DNA of 64,000 bases, taken from assembly GCA_019422065.1 (NCBI GenBank), contig JAHZEA010000003.1, forward strand, positions 119,014 to 183,013, written 5' to 3'. The stretch is from Lachnospiraceae bacterium (GTDB lineage Bacteria; Bacillota; Clostridia; Lachnospirales; Anaerotignaceae). The position numbers and the translations under genes were made by a program. Shown here piece after piece: positions 25,621 through 34,752 of the stretch. The notes beneath the pieces are model-generated. The model was not told the origin of the DNA and did not search any database. It was given only the letters and a program-made list of their open reading frames with translations. The stretch's first letter is position 1. Each line of letters opens with the position of its first letter.

Positions 25621-26058
25621 TCAGCACTCAGCGTTCTGTGTTGTAAGCCTTGCAGCAACAGGCCTGTATTTTTTGCTGGCCCATCTTTTTTCTTGGCTCT
25701 TAATCCAGCCGAAAGCTATAAATGTAAATATCAAGCCAACAATAAAAGATACTATTTCTCTACCAATGGCTTGCTGCATACCGCCTAAAAAGTAACCAAT
25801 ACCAATGCCTGCCATAAAGGCTAAAAACGGTATGCCGTACATAATAAGTACTGCATGAATAAATCCGTCCGGCGACATTTCAACCTCTACCCAGTCGTCA
25901 ACTTTAGCACCGCATATATTTTCAGCCTCTATAAACATATCCTTTTCAGCCATACCTGCAATACATGCCCTGCATTTTGCGCAGGCTTCCTGACGTGTCA
26001 TTTTAATTACAGCTAAATTATTGTCTTTTAATCCTATAACAATACCTTTTTCAGCCAT
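25621..26058 (-). CDS. RseC/SoxR-reducing system family protein
   Basis: A 145-residue RseC-type protein: soluble N-terminal domain with ACAKCRACIAG (cysteines at about 26, 29 and 32) and two adjoining membrane helices (about 70-92 and 101-121). RseC relatives act in SoxR reduction and in Rnf electron-transport clusters; in Clostridia they are often near rnf genes, which are absent here. A role as redox-linked membrane component is inference. AGGAGG precedes the ATG. It follows tcdA by 18 bases. Confidence 0.88.
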   Translation of the reverse strand: MAEKGIVIGLKDNNLAVIKMTRQEACAKCRACIAGMAEKDMFIEAENICGAKVDDWVEVEMSPDGFIHAVLIMYGIPFLAFMAGIGIGYFLGGMQQAIGREIVSFIVGLIFTFIAFGWIKSQEKRWASKKYRPVAARLTTQNAEC

Positions 26059-26076
26059 GTTTTATCCTCCTGTAAA

Positions 26077-26784
26077 TCACTCGCCAATTAAATCTCTAAT
26101 AACCTTTGACGCCATTAAAAGCCCGGCACAAGACGGAACAAAAGCACAGCTTGCGGCTGTTCTTTTCCTGCTTTCAGGCGCGTCAATGTTAAACGCTATC
26201 TTTATAGGCTCCTCTTTTGAATAAACTACATTCAGCTTTTTTATTCCGCGTTTTTTAAGCTCATGGCGCATTACCTTGGCTAACGGACATATGGAAGTTT
26301 TGTAAATATCGGTAATTTCAAGCTTTGTAGGGTCTAACTTGTTGCCTGTACCCATAGCTGATATAACCGGTATACCCAAAGAGTCTGCCTTTGTTATTAT
26401 GTCAATTTTGGCGCTTACGGTATCAACCGCATCTACTATATAATCAATTCCCGCTTTTATTATATCATCATTAGGCGGCAAATAAAAGACGGTATGTTTT
26501 TCAACAATGGCTTCAGGATTAATATCCTTTATGCGGCGTTCCATAACATCCGTTTTGTACTGCCCAACAGTGGAGTTTAACGCTATAATCTGGCGGTTTA
26601 TATTTGTTATGTCAACAACATCGTTATCAACCAATATAATATGCCCTACACCGCTTCTAGCTATTGCTTCCGTTGCAAAACCGCCAACACCGCCTAAGCC
26701 GAATATCAAAACAGTGCTTTCTTTTAATTTTTTAAGTTTTTCATCGCCTATAAGCATTCTTGTTCTTAATAAGCTTTCGCCCAT
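26077..26784 (-). CDS. tcdA: tRNA threonylcarbamoyladenosine dehydratase
   Basis: A 235-residue E1-like (ThiF/MoeB superfamily) enzyme that uses ATP to convert t6A37 of tRNAs to the cyclic form. The nucleotide loop is GLGGVGGFATEAIARSGVG (about 29-47), followed by DNDVVDITNINRQ and the C-terminal adenylation/thioester region with CPLAKVMRHELKKRGI. Length and order match TcdA/CsdL. It heads a transcript with the RseC-like gene. Confidence 0.93.
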   Translation of the reverse strand: MGESLLRTRMLIGDEKLKKLKESTVLIFGLGGVGGFATEAIARSGVGHIILVDNDVVDITNINRQIIALNSTVGQYKTDVMERRIKDINPEAIVEKHTVFYLPPNDDIIKAGIDYIVDAVDTVSAKIDIITKADSLGIPVISAMGTGNKLDPTKLEITDIYKTSICPLAKVMRHELKKRGIKKLNVVYSKEEPIKIAFNIDAPESRKRTAASCAFVPSCAGLLMASKVIRDLIGE

Positions 26785-26851
26785 GATGCTCTCCTTAAAA
26801 TAAAAACATAAAATATCCCGTCACATTACTATATCATATTTTTAACGAAAT

Positions 26852-28000
26852 TCAAGCGCTGAACTTCTTTTTCATATATACCCTGTCAAATTTCTTTTTA
26901 ATAAACGCTGTAATTGGCACAGCAATAATCATTCCCGGTATGCCAAACATAGAGCCAAAAACAGAAAGAGAAATTATAACAAGCACCGGATGAAGTTTTA
27001 CTCTGCTGCCTATTAATTTAGGTACTATAACCATTGCGTCTATCTGCTGTAAAATAATAATAAGTATTGCGGCATAAAGTGCCTTAATAGGCGTACCTTG
27101 AGCAGCCGCTGCCGCAACTGACAGAATAAAAGCCGCTATAGAGCCAATATAAGGTATAAGATTAGCTATGCCTGAAATTATGCCTATTATAATAAAATAC
27201 CGTATACCTAAAAAATACATGGCTATGCTTACCATAACAGCCATTATAACCGCGTCTGTAAGCTGACCTGATACATAGCCGGAAAATATATCGTTTATGT
27301 CCTCAAAACCGGTTTTAAGGCTTTCATATATCTTTTTAGGAAGAAAAACACCCGCTGTTTCGTTAAGCCTGAATAAAAGCCTGTCTTTTTCAGCTAAAAA
27401 ATAAAAAGCCGCTACAAGGCCAATACCTAAATCAAGTAATTTTCCGCCGATAGATGTAATTGACACAGCTGCCGAAAAAACAAACCTTTGAGATAATGCC
27501 GAAAACCGCTCTATAATGCCGTTAAATACTATATCCGTATTAGAAAACAGCCCTGTGTCGTCCAGTATGTTTTTAATGCCGAATAATATGTTTTTCATAT
27601 CCAGCACAAAATCCTCTATAACAGCCGAAAGGTCCCCAACTTCCTGAGGTCCAAAACTTTTTATTGTAAGGCGCACAGCCGCGGCTATAAGCAGAAATAT
27701 TAATGCGTAAGTAACAGCTGTACCCCTTATTCTTTTGTTAAACGCGCCTTTTTGTTTTGTTTTAATAAAGCCCCCTGTTTCATTCTGGAAAAAGTCCACA
27801 GCCGGGTCAAGTATAAACGCTACAGCAAGGGCTATATAAACCGGTGTAAAAAGGCTTATAACCCAAAAAAGGCCATGGCACAGTGTTTTAAATATCACGT
27901 CAATGTTGTTCATAATCAAAAACGCGGCGCTTACAAAAACAGCCGTAGCCGCTGTAAAAAGCGCTATTTCAAAATACCTGCCGTGCCATGGTCTTTTCAT
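26852..28000 (-). CDS. AI-2E family transporter
   Basis: A 382-residue polytopic membrane protein of the AI-2E (PerM/TqsA/UPF0118) family: paired N-terminal helices, a soluble stretch at about 110-160, then the conserved C-terminal helices with SGYVSGQLTDAVIM, ANLIPYIGS and KLIGSRVKLHPVLVI. Members export varied substrates, including sodium in some Bacilli; autoinducer-2 transport is shown for only a few, so the nearby luxS does not prove that role. The ATG at 28000 follows GGGTGATT. It is 15 bases after pepD, probably cotranscribed. Confidence 0.92.
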   Translation of the reverse strand: MKRPWHGRYFEIALFTAATAVFVSAAFLIMNNIDVIFKTLCHGLFWVISLFTPVYIALAVAFILDPAVDFFQNETGGFIKTKQKGAFNKRIRGTAVTYALIFLLIAAAVRLTIKSFGPQEVGDLSAVIEDFVLDMKNILFGIKNILDDTGLFSNTDIVFNGIIERFSALSQRFVFSAAVSITSIGGKLLDLGIGLVAAFYFLAEKDRLLFRLNETAGVFLPKKIYESLKTGFEDINDIFSGYVSGQLTDAVIMAVMVSIAMYFLGIRYFIIIGIISGIANLIPYIGSIAAFILSVAAAAAQGTPIKALYAAILIIILQQIDAMVIVPKLIGSRVKLHPVLVIISLSVFGSMFGIPGMIIAVPITAFIKKKFDRVYMKKKFSA

Positions 28001-28015
28001 CAATTAATCACCCTT

Positions 28016-29491
28016 TTATTTAAGTCTTTTTAATATTTCAGTTAAATACCTGTATGTCCTTTCAACTGACGGTATGCTGAGTTTTTCTTCTGTTGTGTGT
28101 ACTCCGCTCATGTCAGGGCCAATTGAGGCCATATCCATTTCAGGCAGAACGCCTGCAAAAAGTCCGCATTCAAGACCGGCATGGATTGAATTTACCTTAG
28201 GTTCACAGTTAAATAAATCATTAAAAGTTTCAACCATTACATTTCTTAAAAGAGAACTGTCTTTATACTCCCAAGCCGGATATTTTCCCCTTAACTCAAT
28301 TTGTGCGCCTAAAACACGGCTTATTGCCTTAAACTGCTCCTCTATAACGTCACGCCTTGAAATTACAGAGCTTCTTGGAGCTGAAACAACAGTTATTTTA
28401 TCTTCAAATGAGCGCAGTACGCCTATATTAACAGAACTTTCTACAAGGCCCGGCATTTTAGAGCTCATAGTCATTACACCATAAGGCATAATGTTAAGCA
28501 TGTCCACAGCCTTGTTAAATGTGCTTTCTGACATAACAAATTCCGGCGCACCGTTAAAATCCTTAAGCTCCACACTTATTCCGTATTCCTCTTTCGAATA
28601 CTCGTGGGCAAATGTCTTTTCAAAACAGCTTAATATTTCTTTTATTTTTACCTCATTTTCAGGCTTTATAAATATTATTGCTGAGGCTTCTCTTGGTATA
28701 GCGTTGTCTTTGCTTCCGCCGAAAATATCGCATAAGCCGCATATGTCTTCTATTCCTTTAAGCACACGGCCTAAAAGCTTAATAGCGCTTGCTCTTTGAA
28801 GGTGTATGTCGCTTCCGGAATGTCCGCCTTTTAAGCCGCTTATGGATAATGTTTTAAATACACAGCCTTCCGGCGCTTTTTGCCTTTCAACAGGAAGTGA
28901 AATTTCAATTCTCATACCGCCGGCACAGCTTACTATAATTTCTCCTTCTTCTTCAGAATCTATGTTAATAAGCCTTCTGCCTTTTAATAAAGAACAGTCA
29001 AAATTTCTTGCGCCATTCATTCCCACTTCTTCATCAGTTGTAAGAAGCACCTCTACCATAGGGTGGCATAAGGAGCTGTCGTCCAGCACAGCTAAGGCCA
29101 TAGCCGCCGCAATGCCGTCATCGCCGCCTAATGTTGTGCCCTCTGCTCTAATAAAATCCCCGTCTTTTACAAGCTTAATAGGGTCTTTTAAAAAATCGTG
29201 AGCGCTTTCAGGTGTTTTTTCGCATACCATGTCCATGTGGCCTTGAAGTATAATAGGCGGCACATTTTCATAGCCTTTAGAAGCCTCTTTTCTAATTAAT
29301 ATATTGTTGCTCTTGTCTCTTTTATACCAAAAATTATGGCTTTTTGCGAAGTTTTCAAAATACTCGCTTATTTTTTCCTCGTTTCCGCTTCCTCGTGGTA
29401 CAGAGCTTATCTCGGCAAAGTATTTCCAAACATTTTCAGGCTCCATACCCTTTACAGTATTAATATTATCTTTTAAACCGTATTCTTCCAT
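28016..29491 (-). CDS. pepD: Aminoacyl-histidine dipeptidase (M20 family)
   Basis: A cytosolic zinc dipeptidase of the PepD/PepV type, hydrolysing Xaa-His and other dipeptides. GHMDMVCEK (about 84-92) and GGDDGIAAAM (about 120) hold metal ligands, and TTDEEVGMNGA holds the catalytic Glu pair. The C-terminal HAGLECGLF and the long lid domain are present. At 491 residues it has the usual length. The ATG at 29491 is 8 bases from GGAGG; the ATG at 29497 is too close. Confidence 0.95.
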   Translation of the reverse strand: MEEYGLKDNINTVKGMEPENVWKYFAEISSVPRGSGNEEKISEYFENFAKSHNFWYKRDKSNNILIRKEASKGYENVPPIILQGHMDMVCEKTPESAHDFLKDPIKLVKDGDFIRAEGTTLGGDDGIAAAMALAVLDDSSLCHPMVEVLLTTDEEVGMNGARNFDCSLLKGRRLINIDSEEEGEIIVSCAGGMRIEISLPVERQKAPEGCVFKTLSISGLKGGHSGSDIHLQRASAIKLLGRVLKGIEDICGLCDIFGGSKDNAIPREASAIIFIKPENEVKIKEILSCFEKTFAHEYSKEEYGISVELKDFNGAPEFVMSESTFNKAVDMLNIMPYGVMTMSSKMPGLVESSVNIGVLRSFEDKITVVSAPRSSVISRRDVIEEQFKAISRVLGAQIELRGKYPAWEYKDSSLLRNVMVETFNDLFNCEPKVNSIHAGLECGLFAGVLPEMDMASIGPDMSGVHTTEEKLSIPSVERTYRYLTEILKRLK

Positions 29492-29631
29492 AAACATAAC
29501 CTCCGGCTTTTAATATATTATTGTATTTTAAACCAAATTATTAAACATTCATATTTTGCCATTATAGCCTAAATTTGCTTTATGATTTTAAAGCCCAGCT
29601 AAAAGCAAATGAAATTTGCAGTTATTATACC

Positions 29632-29674
29632 ACAAAAAAAGCGCAAAGCTTTTTTAATTAAAAAACTTTACGCT
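29632..29674 (-). terminator. Terminator
   Basis: AAGCG-t-AAAG-TTTTTTAA pairs with its complement, followed by a run of seven T on the minus strand. It ends the transcript of the 222-residue membrane protein. Confidence 0.85.
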
Positions 29675-29681
29675 TAAATTA

Positions 29682-30350
29682 TTAAAAATCACTTCCGGAA
29701 AAACCGCTTTGTATTACATCCGGATTGTTGTCTGTATAATCTCTAAAAACCTTTGCCATACGGTAAAGGTATACCAGCTTTAATATGCTTACAACAATTA
29801 TGGCTATAGTAGAAGCAAGCATGACAAAAAGACCTGTAATAGCGGTTATAAACACTAATACTATGCTTAAAACCAATAATCCAAAAGAGCCTATATACCA
29901 TTTCCAAAGCTTTTTCCATTTTGCCGAAATATCTTTGTCAAATTCTTCCACAACATCGCTGTGAGCCATATATTCATTGTACTCTCCCACAAGACCTACT
30001 ATTCCTAAAGGAATAAGCAGAATCAAAAGCACTTCGGCATTGTTAGCAAAAATATATTCCAAAGCTATGCTAAGTATATTGGCCGCTATAACTATAATGC
30101 CTGAAATACGATAGCGGCTATCCCAGTTTGAAACCTTTATAAGTATAGCACCGTAAATCAGCTGGCAAACTGTTTGTAATATCTGCCCAGGCACCAAAAG
30201 AGCCGGAAAAAGGCTTGCAATATTTTCGTTTACCATAATCGAAGCAATCATGCCCGGTATAAAAAGCCAAAACAGAATCCAAAGCCATTTACCTAAAAAC
30301 ATAGCTTTTTCTGATTTGTTGTCTTTTGTGCTGCTTTCAGTAAAATACAT
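29682..30350 (-). CDS. Hypothetical membrane protein (222 aa)
   Basis: Not assigned to a named family. About six hydrophobic segments are visible (roughly 21-40, 48-70, 82-100, 104-121, 148-170 and 173-198), with a charged cytoplasmic loop between 121 and 147 (EYMAHSDVVEEFDKDISAKW) and a short polar tail. It may be a small-molecule-sensing or structural membrane protein; there is no transport or catalytic motif. AAGGAGG precedes the ATG and a terminator follows. The gap to the next gene upstream is 62 bases. Confidence 0.8.
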   Translation of the reverse strand: MYFTESSTKDNKSEKAMFLGKWLWILFWLFIPGMIASIMVNENIASLFPALLVPGQILQTVCQLIYGAILIKVSNWDSRYRISGIIVIAANILSIALEYIFANNAEVLLILLIPLGIVGLVGEYNEYMAHSDVVEEFDKDISAKWKKLWKWYIGSFGLLVLSIVLVFITAITGLFVMLASTIAIIVVSILKLVYLYRMAKVFRDYTDNNPDVIQSGFSGSDF

Positions 30351-30412
30351 ATTGTACCAGCCTCCTTTTTATAAAGCTGTTTTGGAATTTTAACACTGGT
30401 ATAATTAAATAT

Positions 30413-31771
30413 TTAGTTTTTAAAGCTGTGTATAGGCGCAGGAATTCTTCCGCCTCTGTCAATAAACGCCTTGCAGCTATAGCTGTTAACAGGCATAATA
30501 GGCGCATAACCTAAAAGACCGCCGAACTCTACTGTTTCGCCAACGCCTTTGCCTATTACAGGTATAAGCCTTACAGCAGTTGTTTTGTTGTTTACCATAC
30601 CTATAGCGGCTTCGTCGGCTATAATACCAGAAATTGTTTCAGCAGAAGTATCTCCCGGTATAGCTATCATATCAAGACCTACAGAGCAAACACAAGTCAT
30701 AGCCTCAAGCTTTTCAAGTGTAAGGGCACCAAGACGTGCGGCCTCAATCATGCCGTTATCCTCGCTTACAGGTATAAATGCACCGCTTAAGCCGCCTACA
30801 TAAGAGCTGGCCATAACGCCGCCTTTTTTAACATTATCGTTAAGCATAGCAAGAGCAGCAGTTGTTCCCGGAGCTCCTGCTTCCTGAAGGCCCATTTCTT
30901 GGAAGATTTCAGCTATTGAGTCACCTATAGCAGGAGTTGGAGCAAGTGAAAGGTCTATAATACCAAAAGGTGTATTAAGCCTTTTAGAAGCTTCCTGAGC
31001 CACTAACTGACCCACACGTGTAATTTTAAAAGCTGTTTTCTTTATAGTTTCGCAAAGTGTTTCAAAGTCTGCTCCTCTTACTTCCTCAAGAGCTTTTTTA
31101 ACAACACCAGGACCGCTTACACCTACATTAATAACACAGTCCTTTTCGCCTACACCATGGAAAGCACCTGCCATAAAAGGATTATCCTCTACAGCGTTGC
31201 AAAATACCACAAGCTTAGCACAGCCCATACAGCTGTTGTCTTTTGTAAGCTCAGCAGCTTCTTTTATAACCTGACCCATTCTTTTAACAACATCCATATC
31301 AATGCCGTTTCTTGATGTACCAACATTTACAGATGAGCAAACAAAGTCTGTTTCAGCAAGTGCCTGAGGTATTGAGTCAATAAGTATTCTGTCGCTTGGT
31401 GTGCAGCCTTTATGAACAAGGGCTGAAAAACCGCCTAAAAAGTTAACGCCTACATCTTTAGCAGCTCTGTCAAGTGTTTTGGCAACTGATACATAGCTGT
31501 CTGTATTGCAGCCGGCAGCGGCAATGGCAATAGGTGTTACAGAAATTCTTTTATTTACAATAGGAATACCCAGCTCAAGCTCAAGCTGTTTGCCTACCTT
31601 TACAAGGTCTTTAGCCTTTGTTGTAATTTTGTTGTATATTTTCTCGTTAAATCTGTTTATATCAGAATCAGCACAATCAAGAAGGCTAATACCCATAGTA
31701 ATGGTACGCACATCAAGATTCATATGCTGAATCATAGAATTAGTTTCCTGAATTTCTCCTCTTGAAATCAT
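30413..31771 (-). CDS. PFL family protein (DUF711 / UPF0210)
   Basis: A 452-residue UPF0210 protein with a fold related to pyruvate formate-lyase but without its glycyl-radical loop; biochemical function is unknown. Recognisable stretches are [19 protein letters not shown] at the start, [20 protein letters not shown], and [20 protein letters not shown]. It follows the ACT-domain gene by 35 bases; this two-gene unit is conserved across Firmicutes and archaea, which suggests that the ACT protein senses a ligand for it. GGGAGGA precedes the ATG. Confidence 0.93.
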   Translation of the reverse strand: MISRGEIQETNSMIQHMNLDVRTITMGISLLDCADSDINRFNEKIYNKITTKAKDLVKVGKQLELELGIPIVNKRISVTPIAIAAAGCNTDSYVSVAKTLDRAAKDVGVNFLGGFSALVHKGCTPSDRILIDSIPQALAETDFVCSSVNVGTSRNGIDMDVVKRMGQVIKEAAELTKDNSCMGCAKLVVFCNAVEDNPFMAGAFHGVGEKDCVINVGVSGPGVVKKALEEVRGADFETLCETIKKTAFKITRVGQLVAQEASKRLNTPFGIIDLSLAPTPAIGDSIAEIFQEMGLQEAGAPGTTAALAMLNDNVKKGGVMASSYVGGLSGAFIPVSEDNGMIEAARLGALTLEKLEAMTCVCSVGLDMIAIPGDTSAETISGIIADEAAIGMVNNKTTAVRLIPVIGKGVGETVEFGGLLGYAPIMPVNSYSCKAFIDRGGRIPAPIHSFKN

Positions 31772-31806
31772 TTAGGACTTCCTCCCGTAATTGAGTAATG
31801 GCAATA

Positions 31807-32076
31807 TTAAATTCTGTGCATGCAGTCAAATATAGCTTCCTGCTGTATCCTTATTTCAACATTAAGCTCATCGGCTATTTCCTTAAGGCCTGAAGCAAGC
31901 TCCTCAAATGATACAGTGCTTTTTTCAATATCCGCAATCATAAGCATGCTGAAATATCCCTTAACTATTGTTTGAGATATATCCAATATGTTTACGCCTT
32001 TTTCGGAAAGATAAATGCAGACCTTAGCTATAATGCCTACTTTGTCTTTACCTAAAACAGTAATAATACAATTCAT
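31807..32076 (-). CDS. ACT domain protein (UPF0237)
   Basis: An 89-residue single ACT domain: MNCIITVLGKDKVGIIAKVC followed by LSEKGVNILDISQTIVKGYF, typical of UPF0237 regulators that bind amino acids or other small ligands. The ATG at 32076 follows AGGAGGAATAGAC; longer in-frame starts have no ribosome site. It is first in the pair with the PFL-family gene. Confidence 0.93.
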   Translation of the reverse strand: MNCIITVLGKDKVGIIAKVCIYLSEKGVNILDISQTIVKGYFSMLMIADIEKSTVSFEELASGLKEIADELNVEIRIQQEAIFDCMHRI

Positions 32077-32240
32077 GTCTATTCCTCCTGTTAAATACCG
32101 GTTTAACGTATTTTTCTTAAATTTATAATAAAGCATAATAATTGTCACGTCAATGTTTTGATATTCCAAAAAGCTCCATATTACAGCTTAAAAATATATA
32201 AAACCTACTGTTAAAACATAACTTAGAGCAAAATTAATTA

Positions 32241-32283
32241 CAAAAAACGCACATTATTCCGTTTATCACGGACAAATGTGCGT
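32241..32283 (-). terminator. Terminator after ECF S-component gene
   Basis: ACGCACATT...TCCGT pairs with ACGGA...AATGTGCGT with a small internal loop, followed by TTTTTTG on the minus strand. Confidence 0.88.
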
Positions 32284-32333
32284 AATATAAACAAAAAATA
32301 TATGAAATACATAGTTATTTTCGTTGGATAAAA

Positions 32334-32843
32334 CTACATTGCTTTAACTCTGTCAATCATTCCGCTTCCCTTTAAAATAGAAACAAAAATAAATGTAATT
32401 ACAATCCCGGCGCATGTTTGTATTAAAAGTGTAGGTGTCATAACCATTGCCTGATTAAAACCGTAATATATAATTTTAACCGATGTGTAGCCTATAATCT
32501 GCAAAACTCCACCAGCTAAAGCACCTAAAACATAATTAAACTTTGCTTTTGGCATTATTTTTTCAATAATAAGCCCCATAACAGAAGCCATTAGAAACTT
32601 AATAATAAGTGTTGGTATTATCCAATGCGGATACCCGCCTATTAAATCCGCCATTGCAGCACCTATACTGCCCGCTATTGCCCCTTTTTTTCTGCCTAAA
32701 ACCATAACGCCAGTAAGTATAGCGCAGTCGCCTAAATGAGTATATCCGTCGGCAAAAGGTACTTTAAATGTATAAGTAAGAACAAAAACTATTGCCGCCA
32801 TAGCAGATATTTTTGTCAGCTCTTTTGCAGTGAATTTTTCCAT
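32334..32843 (-). CDS. ECF transporter substrate-binding (S) component
   Basis: A 169-residue membrane protein with about five helices, of the small S-component type (HmpT/DUF3816-like) that captures a vitamin or precursor and docks with the shared EcfAA'T module. GDCAILTGVMVLGRKKGAIAG and the GAAMADLIGGYP stretch are characteristic. The ecfA and ecfT genes are not in the window, so it must use a module encoded elsewhere. Substrate unknown; thiamine or pyridoxine precursors are typical of close relatives. AAGGGGTGAG precedes the ATG, with a TATTATAT -10 box upstream. Confidence 0.88.
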   Translation of the reverse strand: MEKFTAKELTKISAMAAIVFVLTYTFKVPFADGYTHLGDCAILTGVMVLGRKKGAIAGSIGAAMADLIGGYPHWIIPTLIIKFLMASVMGLIIEKIMPKAKFNYVLGALAGGVLQIIGYTSVKIIYYGFNQAMVMTPTLLIQTCAGIVITFIFVSILKGSGMIDRVKAM

Positions 32844-32931
32844 ACTCTCACCCCTTAATTTAAACTTGTACTGTATATAATACTTAAAACAACAAAAAAG
32901 TTTAATAAAATTTATAATTGTATGGTTACAA

Positions 32932-33666
32932 TTATTTATTAATACCTAAAAATTTTGCAGCGTTATTATAAAAAACATCCTCTATACCTTTTTGGTCAAG
33001 ACCGCTTGTTATAACCTTTTGTATTTCAACAGACGGGTGATGAAATGGCGAGTCTATACCGAACATTATTCTCTCTTTTCCTACTGTGTCATAAGCCTCT
33101 TTTATTTTGCAGCCCATAGGCATGCCGCTCATTTCAAGATAAATATTGCTGTACCTTCTTGCCATTTTAAGGGCAGCGTCTATATAGACCCCATGCCCGT
33201 GACCCATGTGAATCATAACCGTTTTAACATTAGGATGTCTTTCAGCTAAAAGAGCTATGCTCCAAGGCAAGCTGTAAGGCGGGTGTCCGCTGTGTATAAA
33301 CACCGGAATACCGTATTCTTCGGCCTTTTCCATAATAGGGTCAACAATAGTGTCATCAGCAACAAATGCGTTTTTAAGCGGATTAAGCTTTATGCCTTTA
33401 AATCCCTTTTCCTCTACATAATACTTTAAATTTTCAATGCATTTTTCGCCGTCAAGTGGGTTTAAATAAACTGCCGGAAATATCCTATCCGGATATTTTT
33501 CAAAAGCATTTAATGTATCATCATTTGTCTTTTCATTGGCACTGCAAAGTACTGTTAATTCTATTTGGTAGTCATCCATGTTTTTAATAATGCTGTCTAT
33601 ATCACTTTTAATTCCGGCCCATCCGGCAAAATTTCCTACATGAGAATGTAAGTCAATCTTATTCAA
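32932..33666 (-). CDS. Amidohydrolase family protein
   Basis: A 244-residue TIM-barrel hydrolase of the amidohydrolase-2 superfamily. DLHSHVG at the N terminus is the HxH metal site, KGIKLNP carries the position of the conserved Lys, FIHSGHPP and MIHMGHGHG supply further histidines, and GIDSPFHHP gives the late Asp. The substrate cannot be named. The start is TTG at 33666, 8 bases after GGAGG; the ATG at 33672 is only 2 bases from it. It is transcribed alone, with no terminator visible after it. Confidence 0.87.
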   Translation of the reverse strand: MNKIDLHSHVGNFAGWAGIKSDIDSIIKNMDDYQIELTVLCSANEKTNDDTLNAFEKYPDRIFPAVYLNPLDGEKCIENLKYYVEEKGFKGIKLNPLKNAFVADDTIVDPIMEKAEEYGIPVFIHSGHPPYSLPWSIALLAERHPNVKTVMIHMGHGHGVYIDAALKMARRYSNIYLEMSGMPMGCKIKEAYDTVGKERIMFGIDSPFHHPSVEIQKVITSGLDQKGIEDVFYNNAAKFLGINK

Positions 33667-33858
33667 ATCCATCGCCTCCATTGATTTTTGTTGAGTAAAA
33701 TACTACCATGGTAATGAAAAAAATTCCATATATGCCTAAAAAATTCATTATAATGTACCCATACAAATATTTGAGCTATTTTTTCATTTTCTTGATTTAT
33801 TTTCAGCCGGAGTATATACTGTATTTACATAAAACTTAACAGAAATGAGGGATTAAAT

Positions 33859-34680
33859 ATGGGTAAAAAAGTATGGGCTATGTTTTTCAGCGGCACTGGC
33901 ACAACAGAAAAGGTAGTAACTGCCATAAGCGCCGATATTGCCGCAGCAACAGGCTATGAAATGGAAACATTTAATTTTACACAGCCAAAAAACCGCTTAA
34001 TACCTAAAGAATTTACCTGTGACGATATTGTTGTTTTAGGCACACCAGTATATGCGGGCAGAGTACCTAATGTTCTTTTAAAATACTTAAATACAGTAAA
34101 AGGAAACGGCGCCATAGGCATACCTGTTGTTCTTTTCGGCAATAGAAGCTATGATGACGCTCTTATGGAACTTAGAAACATAATGACAGATGACGGCTTT
34201 AAGCCAATAGCTGCCGGAGCATTTGTAGGGGCTCACGCATTTTCATATACATTGGCAAAAGGCAGACCAAACAGCGATGATATGGAAAAAGCTTCTTTGC
34301 TTGCACAGAAAGCGGCAGAAAAAATTAAGTCCGGCTCTTTAGGCGATGTACCTGTTTTTGTAAAAGGCAATAACCCAATAGGACCTTACTATACACCGCG
34401 TGGTCTTGACGGAAACCCTGTTCAAATACTTAAAGTACGCCCTCTTACAAGCGATAAGTGCGATAACTGCGGTCTTTGCGCCAAACTCTGTCCAATGGGC
34501 TCCATAGACCCTCTTAACTGCAAAGAATACATAGGAAAAGGCATTTGCATTAAATGCGGTGCTTGTGTCAAAAAATGTCCTAAAGGCGCAAAATACTATA
34601 CCGATGAAGGATACCTTTCACATAAAGCAGCACTTGAAAAGAATTTCTCTCGTCCTGCTGAAGTTGAAATTTTCTATTAA
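33859..34680 (+). CDS. EFR1 family flavodoxin-ferredoxin fusion
   Basis: A 273-residue EFR1-type protein. The N-terminal flavodoxin domain binds FMN (FSGTGTTEK at 10-18, GTPVYAGRVP at 61-70), and the C-terminal domain carries two 4Fe-4S clusters (C201, C204, C207, C211 and C230, C233, C236, C240, each followed by Pro). Such proteins carry low-potential electrons in anaerobes; the partner is unknown. GAAATGAGGGATT precedes the ATG. It is monocistronic with a strong terminator. The 190-base upstream gap contains a TACCATGGTA palindrome at 33704-33713. Confidence 0.93.
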   Translation: MGKKVWAMFFSGTGTTEKVVTAISADIAAATGYEMETFNFTQPKNRLIPKEFTCDDIVVLGTPVYAGRVPNVLLKYLNTVKGNGAIGIPVVLFGNRSYDDALMELRNIMTDDGFKPIAAGAFVGAHAFSYTLAKGRPNSDDMEKASLLAQKAAEKIKSGSLGDVPVFVKGNNPIGPYYTPRGLDGNPVQILKVRPLTSDKCDNCGLCAKLCPMGSIDPLNCKEYIGKGICIKCGACVKKCPKGAKYYTDEGYLSHKAALEKNFSRPAEVEIFY

Positions 34681-34686
34681 TAAAAC

Positions 34687-34734
34687 AAAAAAACGGATTG
34701 TTTAAGTTATTAAAAACTAAGCAATCCGTTTTTT
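34687..34734. terminator. Bidirectional terminator
   Basis: AAAAAACGGATTG pairs with CAATCCGTTTTTT around a 21-base loop. It serves the EFR1 gene and the converging dehydrogenase gene. Confidence 0.9.
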
Positions 34735-34752
34735 ATAATTTCTATAATTTAA

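Noticed and set aside
22019..28000. luxS and the AI-2E permease as an AI-2 signalling unit
   Set aside because: They are 4 kb apart in separate operons, and most AI-2E family proteins have other substrates; no lsr-type receptor or kinase genes are present.
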